64,000 bases of DNA from Clostridiales bacterium (GTDB lineage: Bacteria; Bacillota; Clostridia; Peptostreptococcales; Acidaminobacteraceae). The notes under the pieces are model-generated. The model ran no database searches. It was not told the origin of the DNA and worked only from the letters and a program-made list of their open reading frames with translations. Positions 43,866 to 53,907 of this stretch are shown here, in pieces; the stretch's first letter is position 1, and each line of letters begins with the position of its first letter. The stretch lies in NCBI GenBank assembly GCA_030446305.1, contig JASUSA010000006.1, forward strand, positions 1 to 64,000. Direction: 5' to 3'. Position numbers and translations under genes: made by a program.

Positions 43866-45137
43866 TTGGCAAAGTTAATTGTGGAAAAAAGTGGTCCTTT
43901 AAAGGGAAAGGTGCGAATCAATGGTGCAAAGAATTCTGTTCTGAAGCTCATGGCCGCATCGATTCTTGCTGAAGCGCCTTGTTATATAGAGAGTGTTCCG
44001 GATCTCCTCGATGTAGAGGTCATGAACACTTTACTTGAGTCACTGGGTTTAACGGTTCAATATGACAGAGACGACGAAAGTCTCGTGATTTACCCGGCTG
44101 CCGACCTCAAATGTGAAGCACCTTATGAGATTATTCAAAAAATGCGTGCTTCTTTTCTGGTCATGGGGCCGTTACTCGCCAAAAAAGGCATTGCAAAAGT
44201 CTCGATGCCGGGTGGCTGCGCCATTGGTGCCAGACCGATTGATCTGCATTTGAAAGGGTTTCAGGCACTTGGCGCCGAAGTGACGCTGGGGCATGGCTAC
44301 ATTGAAACAAAAGCCGTTAATGGCCTTGTGGGCAATGAAGTTTACCTAGATTTTCCAAGTGTTGGTGCAACAGAGAATATAATGATGGCGGCGACAATGG
44401 CTAAAGGACAAACCATGATTCAAAATGCCGCGAAGGAACCGGAAATTATTGATCTCGCCAATTTTTTAAACGAAATGGGTGCCAATGTAAAAGGTGCCGG
44501 GACAGATACCATTCGCATTAACGGTGTTGAACATTTAAAAGGTGCAAAGCACCAAACGATCCCAGACCGTATTATCACAGCGACATATATGATTGCAGCG
44601 GCGATGACAAATGGCGACGTTACCATTGAAAACGTCGTTTCAAGCCATGTAAAGCCAATTACAGCAAAACTGCGTGAAATGGGCGTTACCGTTGAAGATG
44701 AAGATGACGTCATTCGCGTCATTGGAACGGACGATCTCAAGGCCGTTGACATCACAACACTGCCGTATCCTGGCTTTCCAACGGATGCACAAGCGCAGTT
44801 TATGGCGCTTTTGTCCATTGCAGAAGGCACCAGTGTCATTAATGAAACCGTTTTTGAAAATCGATTTGGACATGTGGCAGAGATTAACCGCATGGGTGCC
44901 AATGTAAAAATAGAAGGGCACAGCGCCGTGATCCAAGGCGTAAACCAGCTTCAAGGCGCGCAAGTGAGGGCAACGGATTTACGAGCAGGGGCAGCGCTGG
45001 TCTTGGCCGGCATGATTTCAGAAGGCATGACAGAAATAGATGATATTTTTCACATTGATCGAGGTTATCCTCAAATTGAAAAAGACCTTGTGAGTTTAGG
45101 CGCCCATATCAGACGCGTCGAGACAGACAAAGGCTGA
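43866..45137 (+). CDS. murA: UDP-N-acetylglucosamine 1-carboxyvinyltransferase
   Basis: SGPLKGKVRINGAKNSVLKLMAASILAE; MPGGCAIGARPIDLHLKGF. TTG start. Confidence 0.97.
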   Translation: MAKLIVEKSGPLKGKVRINGAKNSVLKLMAASILAEAPCYIESVPDLLDVEVMNTLLESLGLTVQYDRDDESLVIYPAADLKCEAPYEIIQKMRASFLVMGPLLAKKGIAKVSMPGGCAIGARPIDLHLKGFQALGAEVTLGHGYIETKAVNGLVGNEVYLDFPSVGATENIMMAATMAKGQTMIQNAAKEPEIIDLANFLNEMGANVKGAGTDTIRINGVEHLKGAKHQTIPDRIITATYMIAAAMTNGDVTIENVVSSHVKPITAKLREMGVTVEDEDDVIRVIGTDDLKAVDITTLPYPGFPTDAQAQFMALLSIAEGTSVINETVFENRFGHVAEINRMGANVKIEGHSAVIQGVNQLQGAQVRATDLRAGAALVLAGMISEGMTEIDDIFHIDRGYPQIEKDLVSLGAHIRRVETDKG

Positions 45138-45203
45138 ATGATGTTTTCCAGTGCGGTTAAAGCTTATTCAACGCATAGAATATAAATTTGGAAGGTGGAT
45201 CTC

Positions 45204-46232
45204 ATGTTTGGACTAGGTGCTGAAATTGGAATTGATTTAGGAACCGCAAGTGTATTGGTTTACATTAAGGGCAAGGGTATTGTCCTAAGGGAGCCTTCCG
45301 TTGTCGCCATTGATAAAAATACGGACCGCGTTTTGGCTGTGGGCAATGAAGCACGCAAGATGCTCGGGAGAACACCGGGGAATATTATTGCCATTAGACC
45401 ACTTAAGGATGGCGTCATTTCTGATTACGATGTTACCGAAAGAATGCTTAGGTATTTTATTAACAAAACCTGTGGCAGACGCAGACTCTTTAAGCCGAAA
45501 ATTATTATCTGTGTGCCAAGTGGTGTCACCGAAGTAGAAAAGCGTGCGGTTCAGGATGCGACGCTGGAAGCCGGTGGCGGCAAAACTTTTCTCATCGAAG
45601 AGCCCATTGCGGCTGCAATCGGATCGGGGATTGATATTACAAAACCCGATGGCAATATGGTTATTGATATCGGCGGCGGAACTTCCGATATTGCCGTGAT
45701 CTCACTGGGTGGGATCGTTGTCAGCAGTTCGATTAAAGTCGCAGGTGATAAATTTGACGAAGCCATTATCAAGTATATGCGCAAACGTCATAACTTGCTC
45801 ATCGGTGAACGGACGGCAGAAGAACTTAAAATCAATATTGGCACGGCATACCCAAGAACAAAGCCGATTAAAATGGATTGTCGGGGGCGTGATCTCATTA
45901 CGGGCCTGCCAAAAAACATCGCCATATCTTCCGAAGAAATGATGGATGCCCTATCTGAATCCGTCAATGCGGTATGTGATGCCGTTCATGCTGTGCTGGA
46001 GAAAACACCGCCGGAGCTGGCTTCGGACATCAGCTCAAGGGGCATTGTGATGACTGGCGGCGGCAGCCTTTTATATGGGCTGAATAAATTGCTTGAAAAA
46101 CGCACGGGGATACCAACGTATATTGCAGAAGATGCCGTGAGCTGTGTTGCCAAAGGGACGGGCATGAGTCTAGAGCATATTGATATCCTTGAAAAAAACA
46201 TGATGACACCGACGAAGAAGCGTTATCTTTAA
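45204..46232 (+). CDS. mreB: rod shape-determining protein MreB/Mbl
   Basis: EIGIDLGTASVLVYIKGKGIVLREPSVVAID; VIDIGGGTSDIAVISLGGIV. Synteny with flgF/flgG as in B. subtilis mbl-flhO-flhP. Confidence 0.95.
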   Translation: MFGLGAEIGIDLGTASVLVYIKGKGIVLREPSVVAIDKNTDRVLAVGNEARKMLGRTPGNIIAIRPLKDGVISDYDVTERMLRYFINKTCGRRRLFKPKIIICVPSGVTEVEKRAVQDATLEAGGGKTFLIEEPIAAAIGSGIDITKPDGNMVIDIGGGTSDIAVISLGGIVVSSSIKVAGDKFDEAIIKYMRKRHNLLIGERTAEELKINIGTAYPRTKPIKMDCRGRDLITGLPKNIAISSEEMMDALSESVNAVCDAVHAVLEKTPPELASDISSRGIVMTGGGSLLYGLNKLLEKRTGIPTYIAEDAVSCVAKGTGMSLEHIDILEKNMMTPTKKRYL

Positions 46233-46347
46233 ACGGATTGGAAAGGATGCGTTATTTATAGAACAAAATAACGAGTCTTGTAAATATAAAGCGCGAATAG
46301 AAGCTGTTTATATATACAGTTATTTAATTTGTGCAATAGATCAATCT

Positions 46348-46390
46348 AAAAAGCTGTGATCAAATTTTTTGGTCATGGCTTTTATATTTT
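46348..46390 (+). terminator. mreB terminator
   Basis: AAAAAGCTGTGATCA...GGTCATGGCTTTTATATTTT. Confidence 0.7.
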
Positions 46391-46804
46391 AATAAAAAAG
46401 CGAGAATAGGTAGCCATTCTCGACAGGTGATTTGATTCATTGTCCATTGATACAACCATATCTTCATTTTAATGATATGGAAGTATGGTGCCATTACAGC
46501 GAATTGCTTATATTACCATAAAAAGAATATATACCCTTATCAAGGCAAAAAAAGTGGGTGTGATCATAGAATGACACGCCCAAAATGAGGAAATTGAAAT
46601 TAATAAAGGGTATGGTATTTAACCACTTTGAATATATCATTTTTAGGGATAGGCTTCAACCCGAATAACACAGTTTTAACAAGAAAGGCTATCGAAATAC
46701 TTAATAGTTAGAAAATCAAGGATTAGCTGATAGCAATTATCAAATAAAAAATGGTGAAATTTGGATTGTAAGGAAAAGTGTTTGGTTTAATCCGATACTT
46801 TTGC

Positions 46805-46832
46805 TAAAGTATCCGCAGCTTTATGACGATAC
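46805..46832 (+). promoter_or_regulatory. candidate sigma-D (FliA) promoter for flgF
   Basis: TAAA-16 nt-GACGATAC, close to TAAA-N14-16-GCCGATAT, 33 nt before the flgF start. Confidence 0.5.
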
Positions 46833-46864
46833 AATAGGTGAACCTGTTTATACTGGAGGTAGAA

Positions 46865-47935
46865 ATGGTAAAAGGCCTTTACGTCGCATCGACGGCGCTG
46901 GTGACAAATACACATCGAATAGACGCCATAAGCAACAACTTAGCAAATGTCAACAGCAGCGGCTTTAAAAAGGATCGCGTTGAAGTTGAATCGTTTAATG
47001 ACAGACTTTTTACAAGAATCAACGGCTCTAATTATCCTTACAACACTATGACGCCGAATGTAACCATGACGCAGGCAAACAATACCTATAATCTAAAAAC
47101 AGATGGTGGTTACTTCAGGGTTCAAACAGATGAAGGGGTTCATTATGACAACGAGGTCGTTCTTATCAAAGATATTGACGGCTATTTAAGAACGAAATAC
47201 GAAAATATCGGCGGCACGATTGACTACCTAAAGGGCAATCCTATTTTAGGAAGCAATGGCCCTATTTACGTCGGTGACGGCGACTTTACAGTCGATGCAC
47301 AAGGCAATTTAAGCGTTGATGGGTCGTTTGTTGACAACATAGCAGTTTCAACGATGCCAACGGTGATCGGCACCATGGGTGCAGGGATTAAAGCCTATAA
47401 AATTGCGACTGACTTTGAGGCGGGGCAGCTGGAAGTGACCAATTCAAAATACGATGTCGCCCTTCAAGGCGATGGCTTTTTCAATATTGCCACACCAGAG
47501 GGAACCATGTACACGCGAAATGGCGCTTTTACCATTAACCAATATGACGAACTCGTTACCATGGACGGTTATAATGTAATGGGACTTGACGGCCCGATTA
47601 TTATTACCAGTGAGAATTTTTCAATTAATGAATTTGGTGAAGTCATACAGGAAAATGAAATCTCAGACAAACTGACGCTTTCAAATTTCACCAACGTCGC
47701 CGATCTTAAAAAAGTAGGTGGCACATTTTTTAAGTTTGTCGATAATCCAACTGGCGAAATGGTTGATTTTGAAGGTGAAGTCAAGCAGGGCGTCATCGAA
47801 CATTCAAATGTTGATGCAATATCAGAAATGATTAATCTAATAGAGATGAACAGAAATTATGAATCCAATCAAAAGGTTGTTACCACCATTGACGAACTAA
47901 TAGGCAAAGCCGTCAATGATCTCGGAAGAGTCTAG
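46865..47935 (+). CDS. flhO: flagellar hook-basal body rod protein (FlgF/FlhO type)
   Basis: YVASTALVTNTHRIDAISNNLANVNSSGFKKDRVE; C-terminal IEMNRNYESNQKVVTTIDELIGKAVNDLG. Confidence 0.9.
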   Translation: MVKGLYVASTALVTNTHRIDAISNNLANVNSSGFKKDRVEVESFNDRLFTRINGSNYPYNTMTPNVTMTQANNTYNLKTDGGYFRVQTDEGVHYDNEVVLIKDIDGYLRTKYENIGGTIDYLKGNPILGSNGPIYVGDGDFTVDAQGNLSVDGSFVDNIAVSTMPTVIGTMGAGIKAYKIATDFEAGQLEVTNSKYDVALQGDGFFNIATPEGTMYTRNGAFTINQYDELVTMDGYNVMGLDGPIIITSENFSINEFGEVIQENEISDKLTLSNFTNVADLKKVGGTFFKFVDNPTGEMVDFEGEVKQGVIEHSNVDAISEMINLIEMNRNYESNQKVVTTIDELIGKAVNDLGRV

Positions 47936-47951
47936 GAAACGGGAGGTTTAA

Positions 47952-48746
47952 ATGAAAGCATTATGGTCTGCCGCATCCGGCATGAAAAACCTGCAGCTTA
48001 AAATTGACACGATATCCAATAATATTGCCAACGTCAATACGACGGGTTTTAAAAATCAAAGAGTCGAATTTAAAGACATCATGTATGATTCCTATACGCA
48101 AATTGATCAGCTCCAAAATGAAGGCAGCCCTGTTCCCATTGAAATTGGACATGGCGTTATGACATCGGCAACGCTGCGGGATTTTACGACAGGCAACCTG
48201 CAGCAAACGGAGAATGATCTCGATTTTGCTATTAATGGCGATCATTTCTTTACCGTTGTTGATGAGAATGGCAACTACCGTTATACCAAAGACGGCAGTT
48301 TTAAAGTAGCCGTAACGGATCAAGGTGCAAAACTCGTTACATCTGACGGCTATTATGTGCAAGGGTCTGGCGGGGATATTCTGCTGGGCGATGATGTCAA
48401 AGAAATTGCTTCAGACGCACTTGGAAATTTAACGGTAAAACGTGCTGGATCAGATACCTATGAAGCACTTGATAATTTCATGCTCGTTAAATTTGTCAAT
48501 CCGGCAGGGCTTGAATCCGTCGGCAAAAACTTCTATAAAGAAACCACGGCTTCCGGTGCGCCGGTCGAGGGTATTGACATTACCGACAATACAGAAGTAC
48601 TGCAGGGTTTCGTAGAAAACAGCAATGTTCAAATTGTAGATGAAATGATTAACCTCATTACGGCTGAACGCGCTTATGAAATCAATTCAAAATCCATCCA
48701 GACCGCTGACAGACTGCTTGAAATTGCAAATAACTTGAAACGATAA
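47952..48746 (+). CDS. flhP: flagellar hook-basal body rod protein (FlgG/FlhP type)
   Basis: MKALWSAASGMKNLQLKIDTISNNIANVNTTGFKNQRVEFKDIMYD. Confidence 0.92.
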   Translation: MKALWSAASGMKNLQLKIDTISNNIANVNTTGFKNQRVEFKDIMYDSYTQIDQLQNEGSPVPIEIGHGVMTSATLRDFTTGNLQQTENDLDFAINGDHFFTVVDENGNYRYTKDGSFKVAVTDQGAKLVTSDGYYVQGSGGDILLGDDVKEIASDALGNLTVKRAGSDTYEALDNFMLVKFVNPAGLESVGKNFYKETTASGAPVEGIDITDNTEVLQGFVENSNVQIVDEMINLITAERAYEINSKSIQTADRLLEIANNLKR

Positions 48747-48867
48747 ATACATGATTTAAAATGCGTTAACATGACAAATTTACAATTCGATACAAAGAGG
48801 TCGTTCGGCCAAATTTTAGCCAAACTTTGGGCCAAATTTTTAGGCAGCATTGGAGGTATACGGCGAT

Positions 48868-49299
48868 ATGAAAATTGATTCAGCGAGTCTCACTGGCAAT
48901 TATGACATAGCATCTGCGCTTCAAACCGTTACGGACGGCAGTGAAGGTGAAAGCTTTAAAACCCAGCTTGAAAATGCACAGGCAGCAGGAGACGATGACG
49001 CTATAAAAGACGTTTGCAAACAATTTGAAGCGATGTTTATCAATCTTTTACTGAAACAGATGCGCAATACGATACAAGAGGGTGGTCTTACAGAAAAGAG
49101 TCAGGCGAGAGAAACATTTGAAGGCATGCTGGATGAAGAAATGGCGAACCATATTGCAGAGGGCGGCGGCATTGGCATTGCAGACCTCATGGCAAAGGCA
49201 TTAACGCGTCAGGCATACAGCCATTCGGATGAAGAAATTGCTGACGATACCGCTTCGATTGATCAATCCATGATGGACCTTATAACCTCAGATAAATAA
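48868..49299 (+). CDS. rod-binding protein (FlgJ N-terminal domain family)
   Basis: DVCKQFEAMFINLLLKQMRNTI...FEGMLDEEMANHIAEGGGIGIADLMAKAL. Confidence 0.88.
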   Translation: MKIDSASLTGNYDIASALQTVTDGSEGESFKTQLENAQAAGDDDAIKDVCKQFEAMFINLLLKQMRNTIQEGGLTEKSQARETFEGMLDEEMANHIAEGGGIGIADLMAKALTRQAYSHSDEEIADDTASIDQSMMDLITSDK

Positions 49300-49343
49300 G
49301 CACATAAGGGCACTACATGATGATGTTATTGCCTCATATGAAT

Positions 49344-49380
49344 GGGAGACACTGTAAATTTTACAGGGTAGCCCTTTTTT
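49344..49380 (+). terminator. terminator after flgJ-like gene
   Basis: GGGAGACACTGTAAATTTTACAGGGTAGCCCTTTTTT. Confidence 0.82.
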
Positions 49381-49426
49381 ATTGCTCGATTTTAGGGTAT
49401 TATCTACTTGTGGAGGTATGTTTATC

Positions 49427-50710
49427 ATGTCAGAACATAGCATAAAACGCGGTATCGCGCTAGAAGGTGGCGGTGCAAAAGGCTCCTATCAGTTGGGCGT
49501 TATGCAGGCAATTCATGAAATTGGCATTTCCTATGAAGGCGTTGTCGGCGCTTCTATCGGCGCGATCAACGGCGCAATGATTGCAATGCAGGATCTAAAG
49601 CTCATGGAAGATGTTTGGCTTGGCACACAGGTTGGCGACATCATTAACGGTGACAAAGAACTGCTGGAAAAATTGGTCAAACTTGACTTTAAAGAAGATG
49701 TGGACAAAATCAGACAGCTTGTCATTGATACCATAAAGCAAGGCGGACTTGACGTCTCCCCCTATCGTGCATATCTGCGCCGTATTGTTGATGAAGAAAG
49801 GATACGTGCTTCAAATATAGAATATGGTCTCGTTACACTTTCGCTCACAGATCTGAAGCCAATTGAGCGATTTGTCGATGATATTGAGACGGGGATGCTG
49901 ATTGATTATATCATTGCTTCTGCCAATTTTCCTGCTTTTAAGCTTGAAAAGATCAATAATAAAATTTTTCTGGACGGCGGTTTTTTTGATAATCTTCCTG
50001 TCAATATGCTGATTGACAGAGGTTATGACGAAGTAATCGCCATTCGCATTATGGGTATGGGGCGCATTCGAAAGGTAAAAAAAGAAGATGCGGCCAAAGT
50101 GATCACCATTATGCCGTCAGAGGATTTAGGGAAGACGCTGGAGATTGATCCCAAACGCGCGGCTTATAATATAAAACTCGGTTATTACGATGCATATCGG
50201 CATTTTAAAAAACTGAAGGGAAAACGTTACTATATCACTGAAATTTGGACGGAAGATGATGTTTTTAAGCGGCTTGCAAATCTGCCGGAACATTTGACGA
50301 CACAGCTGATGAATACAATGGATGTTCAACAGCCGCCAAGGCGCTTTATCTTTGAAACGTTTTTGCCAACGCTTTGCGACGTTTTAAAACTATCAAGAGA
50401 GGCAACCTACGGCGATATCTTTTTAGCATTTTATGAAGCGCTGGCTGAAGAAGCAGGCGTGGACAGACTCAAATTCTATACACTGGAAACGTTGATCGAA
50501 GCCGTAAATGCACATTATACGAAAGAAGCGCTGGAATTGACGCGAACACTGGACGGTCTGTCAATCCATCTTCTGAATTTTATCCGAAATACGGGCATTG
50601 CGCTAATCTGGTCAAAACAGCGGCGACAGTTCCTTGAATACATTCTTTATTTGCTGCTGCAGTCAGACGTGTCTGCAGAAAGACAAATCATTCAAAAAGG
50701 CAATCAATGA
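49427..50710 (+). CDS. patatin-like phospholipase family protein
   Basis: RGIALEGGGAKGSYQLGVMQAI; GASIGAINGAM (GxSxG); FLDGGFFDNLPV (DGG). Confidence 0.92.
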   Translation: MSEHSIKRGIALEGGGAKGSYQLGVMQAIHEIGISYEGVVGASIGAINGAMIAMQDLKLMEDVWLGTQVGDIINGDKELLEKLVKLDFKEDVDKIRQLVIDTIKQGGLDVSPYRAYLRRIVDEERIRASNIEYGLVTLSLTDLKPIERFVDDIETGMLIDYIIASANFPAFKLEKINNKIFLDGGFFDNLPVNMLIDRGYDEVIAIRIMGMGRIRKVKKEDAAKVITIMPSEDLGKTLEIDPKRAAYNIKLGYYDAYRHFKKLKGKRYYITEIWTEDDVFKRLANLPEHLTTQLMNTMDVQQPPRRFIFETFLPTLCDVLKLSREATYGDIFLAFYEALAEEAGVDRLKFYTLETLIEAVNAHYTKEALELTRTLDGLSIHLLNFIRNTGIALIWSKQRRQFLEYILYLLLQSDVSAERQIIQKGNQ

Positions 50711-50722
50711 GGAGGCAATAAT

Positions 50723-52390
50723 ATGCGTGCAATTGATCGATATGAAGCATGGCGAACCAATGAATATTTTGATGAAGCATTTCGGGCTGAACTTGATTCC
50801 ATCGCTTCTGACACGGAAGAAATTGAAGAGCGTTTTTACCAGGACTTGGTTTTTGGAACGGCTGGAATGCGAGGCATTATCGGTGCGGGAACGAATCGGA
50901 TAAATGAATACATCGTGCGCAAAGCGACACAGGGATTTGCCAATTTTCTGCTCAAGCGCCAGGCTAAACTAAATGGTACTTATCAGTCTGCCGTGGCGAT
51001 TGCCTATGATTCGCGGCGAAAATCCTATGAATTTGCACTTGAAACAGCGCTTGTCATGGCGGGTAATGGCATTAAGGCCTATTTATTTGACGGCGTGCGC
51101 ACGACACCGGAATTATCATTTGCAGTGAGGCATCTTAACTGCATTGGCGGCGTGATGGTGACAGCCAGCCATAATCCACCGCAGTACAATGGCTATAAGG
51201 TATATGATGAAACGGGCTGTCAACTCGTGCCTGAGCTTGCCGACGCGTTGGTCGAAGAAGTAAATGCCGTGGTAAACTTTGAATCCGTTTTACGCATGGA
51301 TAAAAAAGAGGCGGTTCAAAATGACCTCTTGAAAATAATTGATGAAGATGTTGATTTGCCATATGTCGAAATGGTTAAAACCGTGTCCATTCGACCGGAG
51401 CTACTCATGCACTCTGATTTAAAAGTCGTCTATACACCGCTGCATGGTACAGGCGGAGCAACCGTCTCCAGAACATTAAAAGAATTATCGTTTTCAGGAC
51501 TTATTCCAGTGGAAGCACAGATGGCGCCGGATGGTGAATTTCCAACCTGCAGCAAACCCAATCCCGAAGAATACGAGGCATTTGCCTTGGCGATTGAGTA
51601 TGCGGAGCGGTATGATGCCGATCTTGCAATAGCGACAGATCCCGACTGCGACAGGATTGGACTCTTGATCAAAGATCAGAATCACTATAGGGTGCTGACG
51701 GGCAATCAAATTGGCTCGCTGTTTATTGATTACGTCTTGTCTTCAAAGGCACATTGGTCTGATCAGGCTTATATTGTCAATACCATCGTTTCTTCCAATT
51801 TGGCGGTTGCACAGGCGAAGGCCTACGGTGTCCGTTGTATTCAAACGCTAACGGGTTTTAAATTTATCGGTGAGCAAATTGAAAAGGACCGCGACCATTT
51901 TATCATGGGATACGAAGAAAGTTATGGATACTTGTTTTCACCGGAAGTACGCGACAAAGATGCTGTGATGGGAACGCTTTTGGCGATTGAAATGACAGAA
52001 TATTATCGAAGACAAGGCAAGACGCTGTTGATGCAGCTCGATGAAATTTATCAGAAACACGGTTACTTTTTAGAGGAAACCATTTCAAAACAGTTTGAAG
52101 GACGTGAAGGCCATCAAGAAATGGAAGCCATCATGATGAAATTCCGAACAGCAGGCCAAGAAATGGTGCCGGTGAAGTCGATGATTGACTATCAATCGGA
52201 AGGAACGGGATTGCCAAAGTCAAATGTGCTGAAATTCTACTTGGATGATCATTCTTGGTTTGTGTTAAGGCCATCGGGAACAGAACCAAAGTTGAAAGTC
52301 TATTTTTCAATAGCGGATACCAGCGCTCAAGCCGCGAAAGAGAAACTTGAATACTATAAGGCGATGATTTTGGAGAAAATACGTGCATAA
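50723..52390 (+). CDS. pgcA: phosphoglucomutase/phosphomannomutase
   Basis: GTAGMRGIIGAGTNRINEYIV; GGVMVTASHNPPQYNGYKVYDE; DPDCDRIG. Confidence 0.95.
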   Translation: MRAIDRYEAWRTNEYFDEAFRAELDSIASDTEEIEERFYQDLVFGTAGMRGIIGAGTNRINEYIVRKATQGFANFLLKRQAKLNGTYQSAVAIAYDSRRKSYEFALETALVMAGNGIKAYLFDGVRTTPELSFAVRHLNCIGGVMVTASHNPPQYNGYKVYDETGCQLVPELADALVEEVNAVVNFESVLRMDKKEAVQNDLLKIIDEDVDLPYVEMVKTVSIRPELLMHSDLKVVYTPLHGTGGATVSRTLKELSFSGLIPVEAQMAPDGEFPTCSKPNPEEYEAFALAIEYAERYDADLAIATDPDCDRIGLLIKDQNHYRVLTGNQIGSLFIDYVLSSKAHWSDQAYIVNTIVSSNLAVAQAKAYGVRCIQTLTGFKFIGEQIEKDRDHFIMGYEESYGYLFSPEVRDKDAVMGTLLAIEMTEYYRRQGKTLLMQLDEIYQKHGYFLEETISKQFEGREGHQEMEAIMMKFRTAGQEMVPVKSMIDYQSEGTGLPKSNVLKFYLDDHSWFVLRPSGTEPKLKVYFSIADTSAQAAKEKLEYYKAMILEKIRA

Positions 52391-53543
52391 AACGTTTGAA
52401 GCATCAGGACATGTTTACACATTCTCAAGTGCACGTGCAACGGATACGCGGCTCATGGGGGTCGTTGGGCTCGAAATTTGCTGGATGTCTGCTGACGCAG
52501 GTGAATGTTTACAAATTTTTCACCTTGATTTTGAGGCCTACGGCATTGACGGATATCATCAGTTTTTTAAAGGTGATCCGGAAGAAATCGAACGGGTGCG
52601 AAGCGGGGTTACCGGTGGACTTGGCGGTCGCTTTATGCCACTGGCCTTTGAAGAAGCATTGGCACTAATCGCTGCTGCGAGAGCTGTTGATCCCGACTCG
52701 ACAGCTTTGCTCGTTGATTTCGAGTGGTTTGAACACTTTCTGAATAGGGCGTTGCCGGAAAGTGTGCTCAAATCGGCAACTTGTGCGCTGATGCCTGAAC
52801 AACTGACGGATATCAGCGCCATCAATTATTTTCTAATGCGGCTGATTGGCTGTGACGGCTATGGTGCATCTATGCTCTTTCATGGGGATCAAGCGGCATT
52901 GGCATCGCTCACGGATTACCCCTGCACACTTTTAAAAAATACGGTAACACCAATTGTATCATTAGAGGCATCGATGCTTGAAAGACATTACGAAGCTGCT
53001 GCGCTCATTGATTTTGATGAAAAATATCGGCTTATGGTGATTAATCTCGCCATTGTAGACAGTGCGGAAAGGGGCAATATACGCATTGCCTCGGCAGCTG
53101 TAAAAGAAACACTGACAGTATCCAGCATTGAAGCATCCTTTAATTTAAATAAACCGGAGCATATGCTGGTGCTGCATGCTAAAGATTCTTTTCTGGAGCG
53201 GCGCTTTGAACGCAGCAATCCCGAATTTATGAAGCAGACTTATCGCGGCGGTAATCTTTACCTCGAATACAATGCGCACAATCGGCATGTATCGGAAAAC
53301 CCTTATTATCTCAATGGCGATTTATATGCCGCATACTTTTTTGCTCTCTCAGGCCAAGTGATTGTCGCCAGCTTTGAACAAGCGCACATTGCTGAAATCG
53401 ACCAGCTTTTTCATGAGAAAGGCGTTTACGAGCATTCATTGAGTTTTGTCTGTGAAATGCGAACTGATTTTGCCGTAGCATTCAGCTTTGCACAGAGTGC
53501 ATTTGACAATATTTTTGACTTTTTAGATCACAACGCCTTTTAG
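52383..53543 (+). CDS. uncharacterized protein, GTG start overlapping pgcA stop by 8 nt
   Basis: 386-aa intact ORF with coding-like composition; no family recognised. Confidence 0.8.
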   Translation: MHKTFEASGHVYTFSSARATDTRLMGVVGLEICWMSADAGECLQIFHLDFEAYGIDGYHQFFKGDPEEIERVRSGVTGGLGGRFMPLAFEEALALIAAARAVDPDSTALLVDFEWFEHFLNRALPESVLKSATCALMPEQLTDISAINYFLMRLIGCDGYGASMLFHGDQAALASLTDYPCTLLKNTVTPIVSLEASMLERHYEAAALIDFDEKYRLMVINLAIVDSAERGNIRIASAAVKETLTVSSIEASFNLNKPEHMLVLHAKDSFLERRFERSNPEFMKQTYRGGNLYLEYNAHNRHVSENPYYLNGDLYAAYFFALSGQVIVASFEQAHIAEIDQLFHEKGVYEHSLSFVCEMRTDFAVAFSFAQSAFDNIFDFLDHNAF

Positions 53544-53621
53544 GGTTTGCCTATTTGCGTAACAGTGAATCAAATGGGTATGAAATGTGTAATGCATGAC
53601 ACTTTGTTCATAAAAAAATGA

Positions 53622-53651
53622 TTGCATTGGATAAGGCGATTGTGCTATGAT
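53622..53651 (+). promoter_or_regulatory. metK promoter
   Basis: TTGCAT-18 nt-TATGAT upstream of the riboswitch. Confidence 0.5.
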
Positions 53652-53688
53652 AACATTGCAATTGAAGCTTTTATAATTTTATAGCAAT

Positions 53689-53789
53689 CCTTATCAAGAG
53701 TGATGGAGGGAATAGGCCCTATGAAGTCCGGCAACCGGTTGTAACACGGTGCTAAGTCCTACAGATGCGAAGGCATCTGGAAGATGAGG
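53689..53789 (+). ncRNA. SAM-I (S-box) riboswitch aptamer
   Basis: CTTATCAAGAGTGATGGAGGGAATAGGCCCTATGAAGTCCGGCAACCGG...GGTGCTAAGTCCTACAG...GATGAGG. Confidence 0.97.
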
Positions 53790-53805
53790 TGATATCGAAC
53801 ATATT

Positions 53806-53830
53806 ACCTTTTCGCAGAAAAGGTTTTTTT
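53806..53830 (+). terminator. riboswitch-controlled terminator
   Basis: ACCTTTTC-GCA-GAAAAGGTTTTTTT; AGGTGAT of the aptamer 3' side can pair with ATTACCT as antiterminator. Confidence 0.92.
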
Positions 53831-53907
53831 ATGCTCTAAATCTACTTTTATGATAGATGTCACAAGAGATAACGGGATCGCTAACATTGAAAAACGGAGG
53901 TAAACAT

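Noticed and set aside
48786-48846. GGCCAAATTTT-type direct repeats upstream of the flgJ-like gene as regulatory iterons
   Set aside because: Only two or three loose copies of AT-rich sequence; cannot be told from chance.
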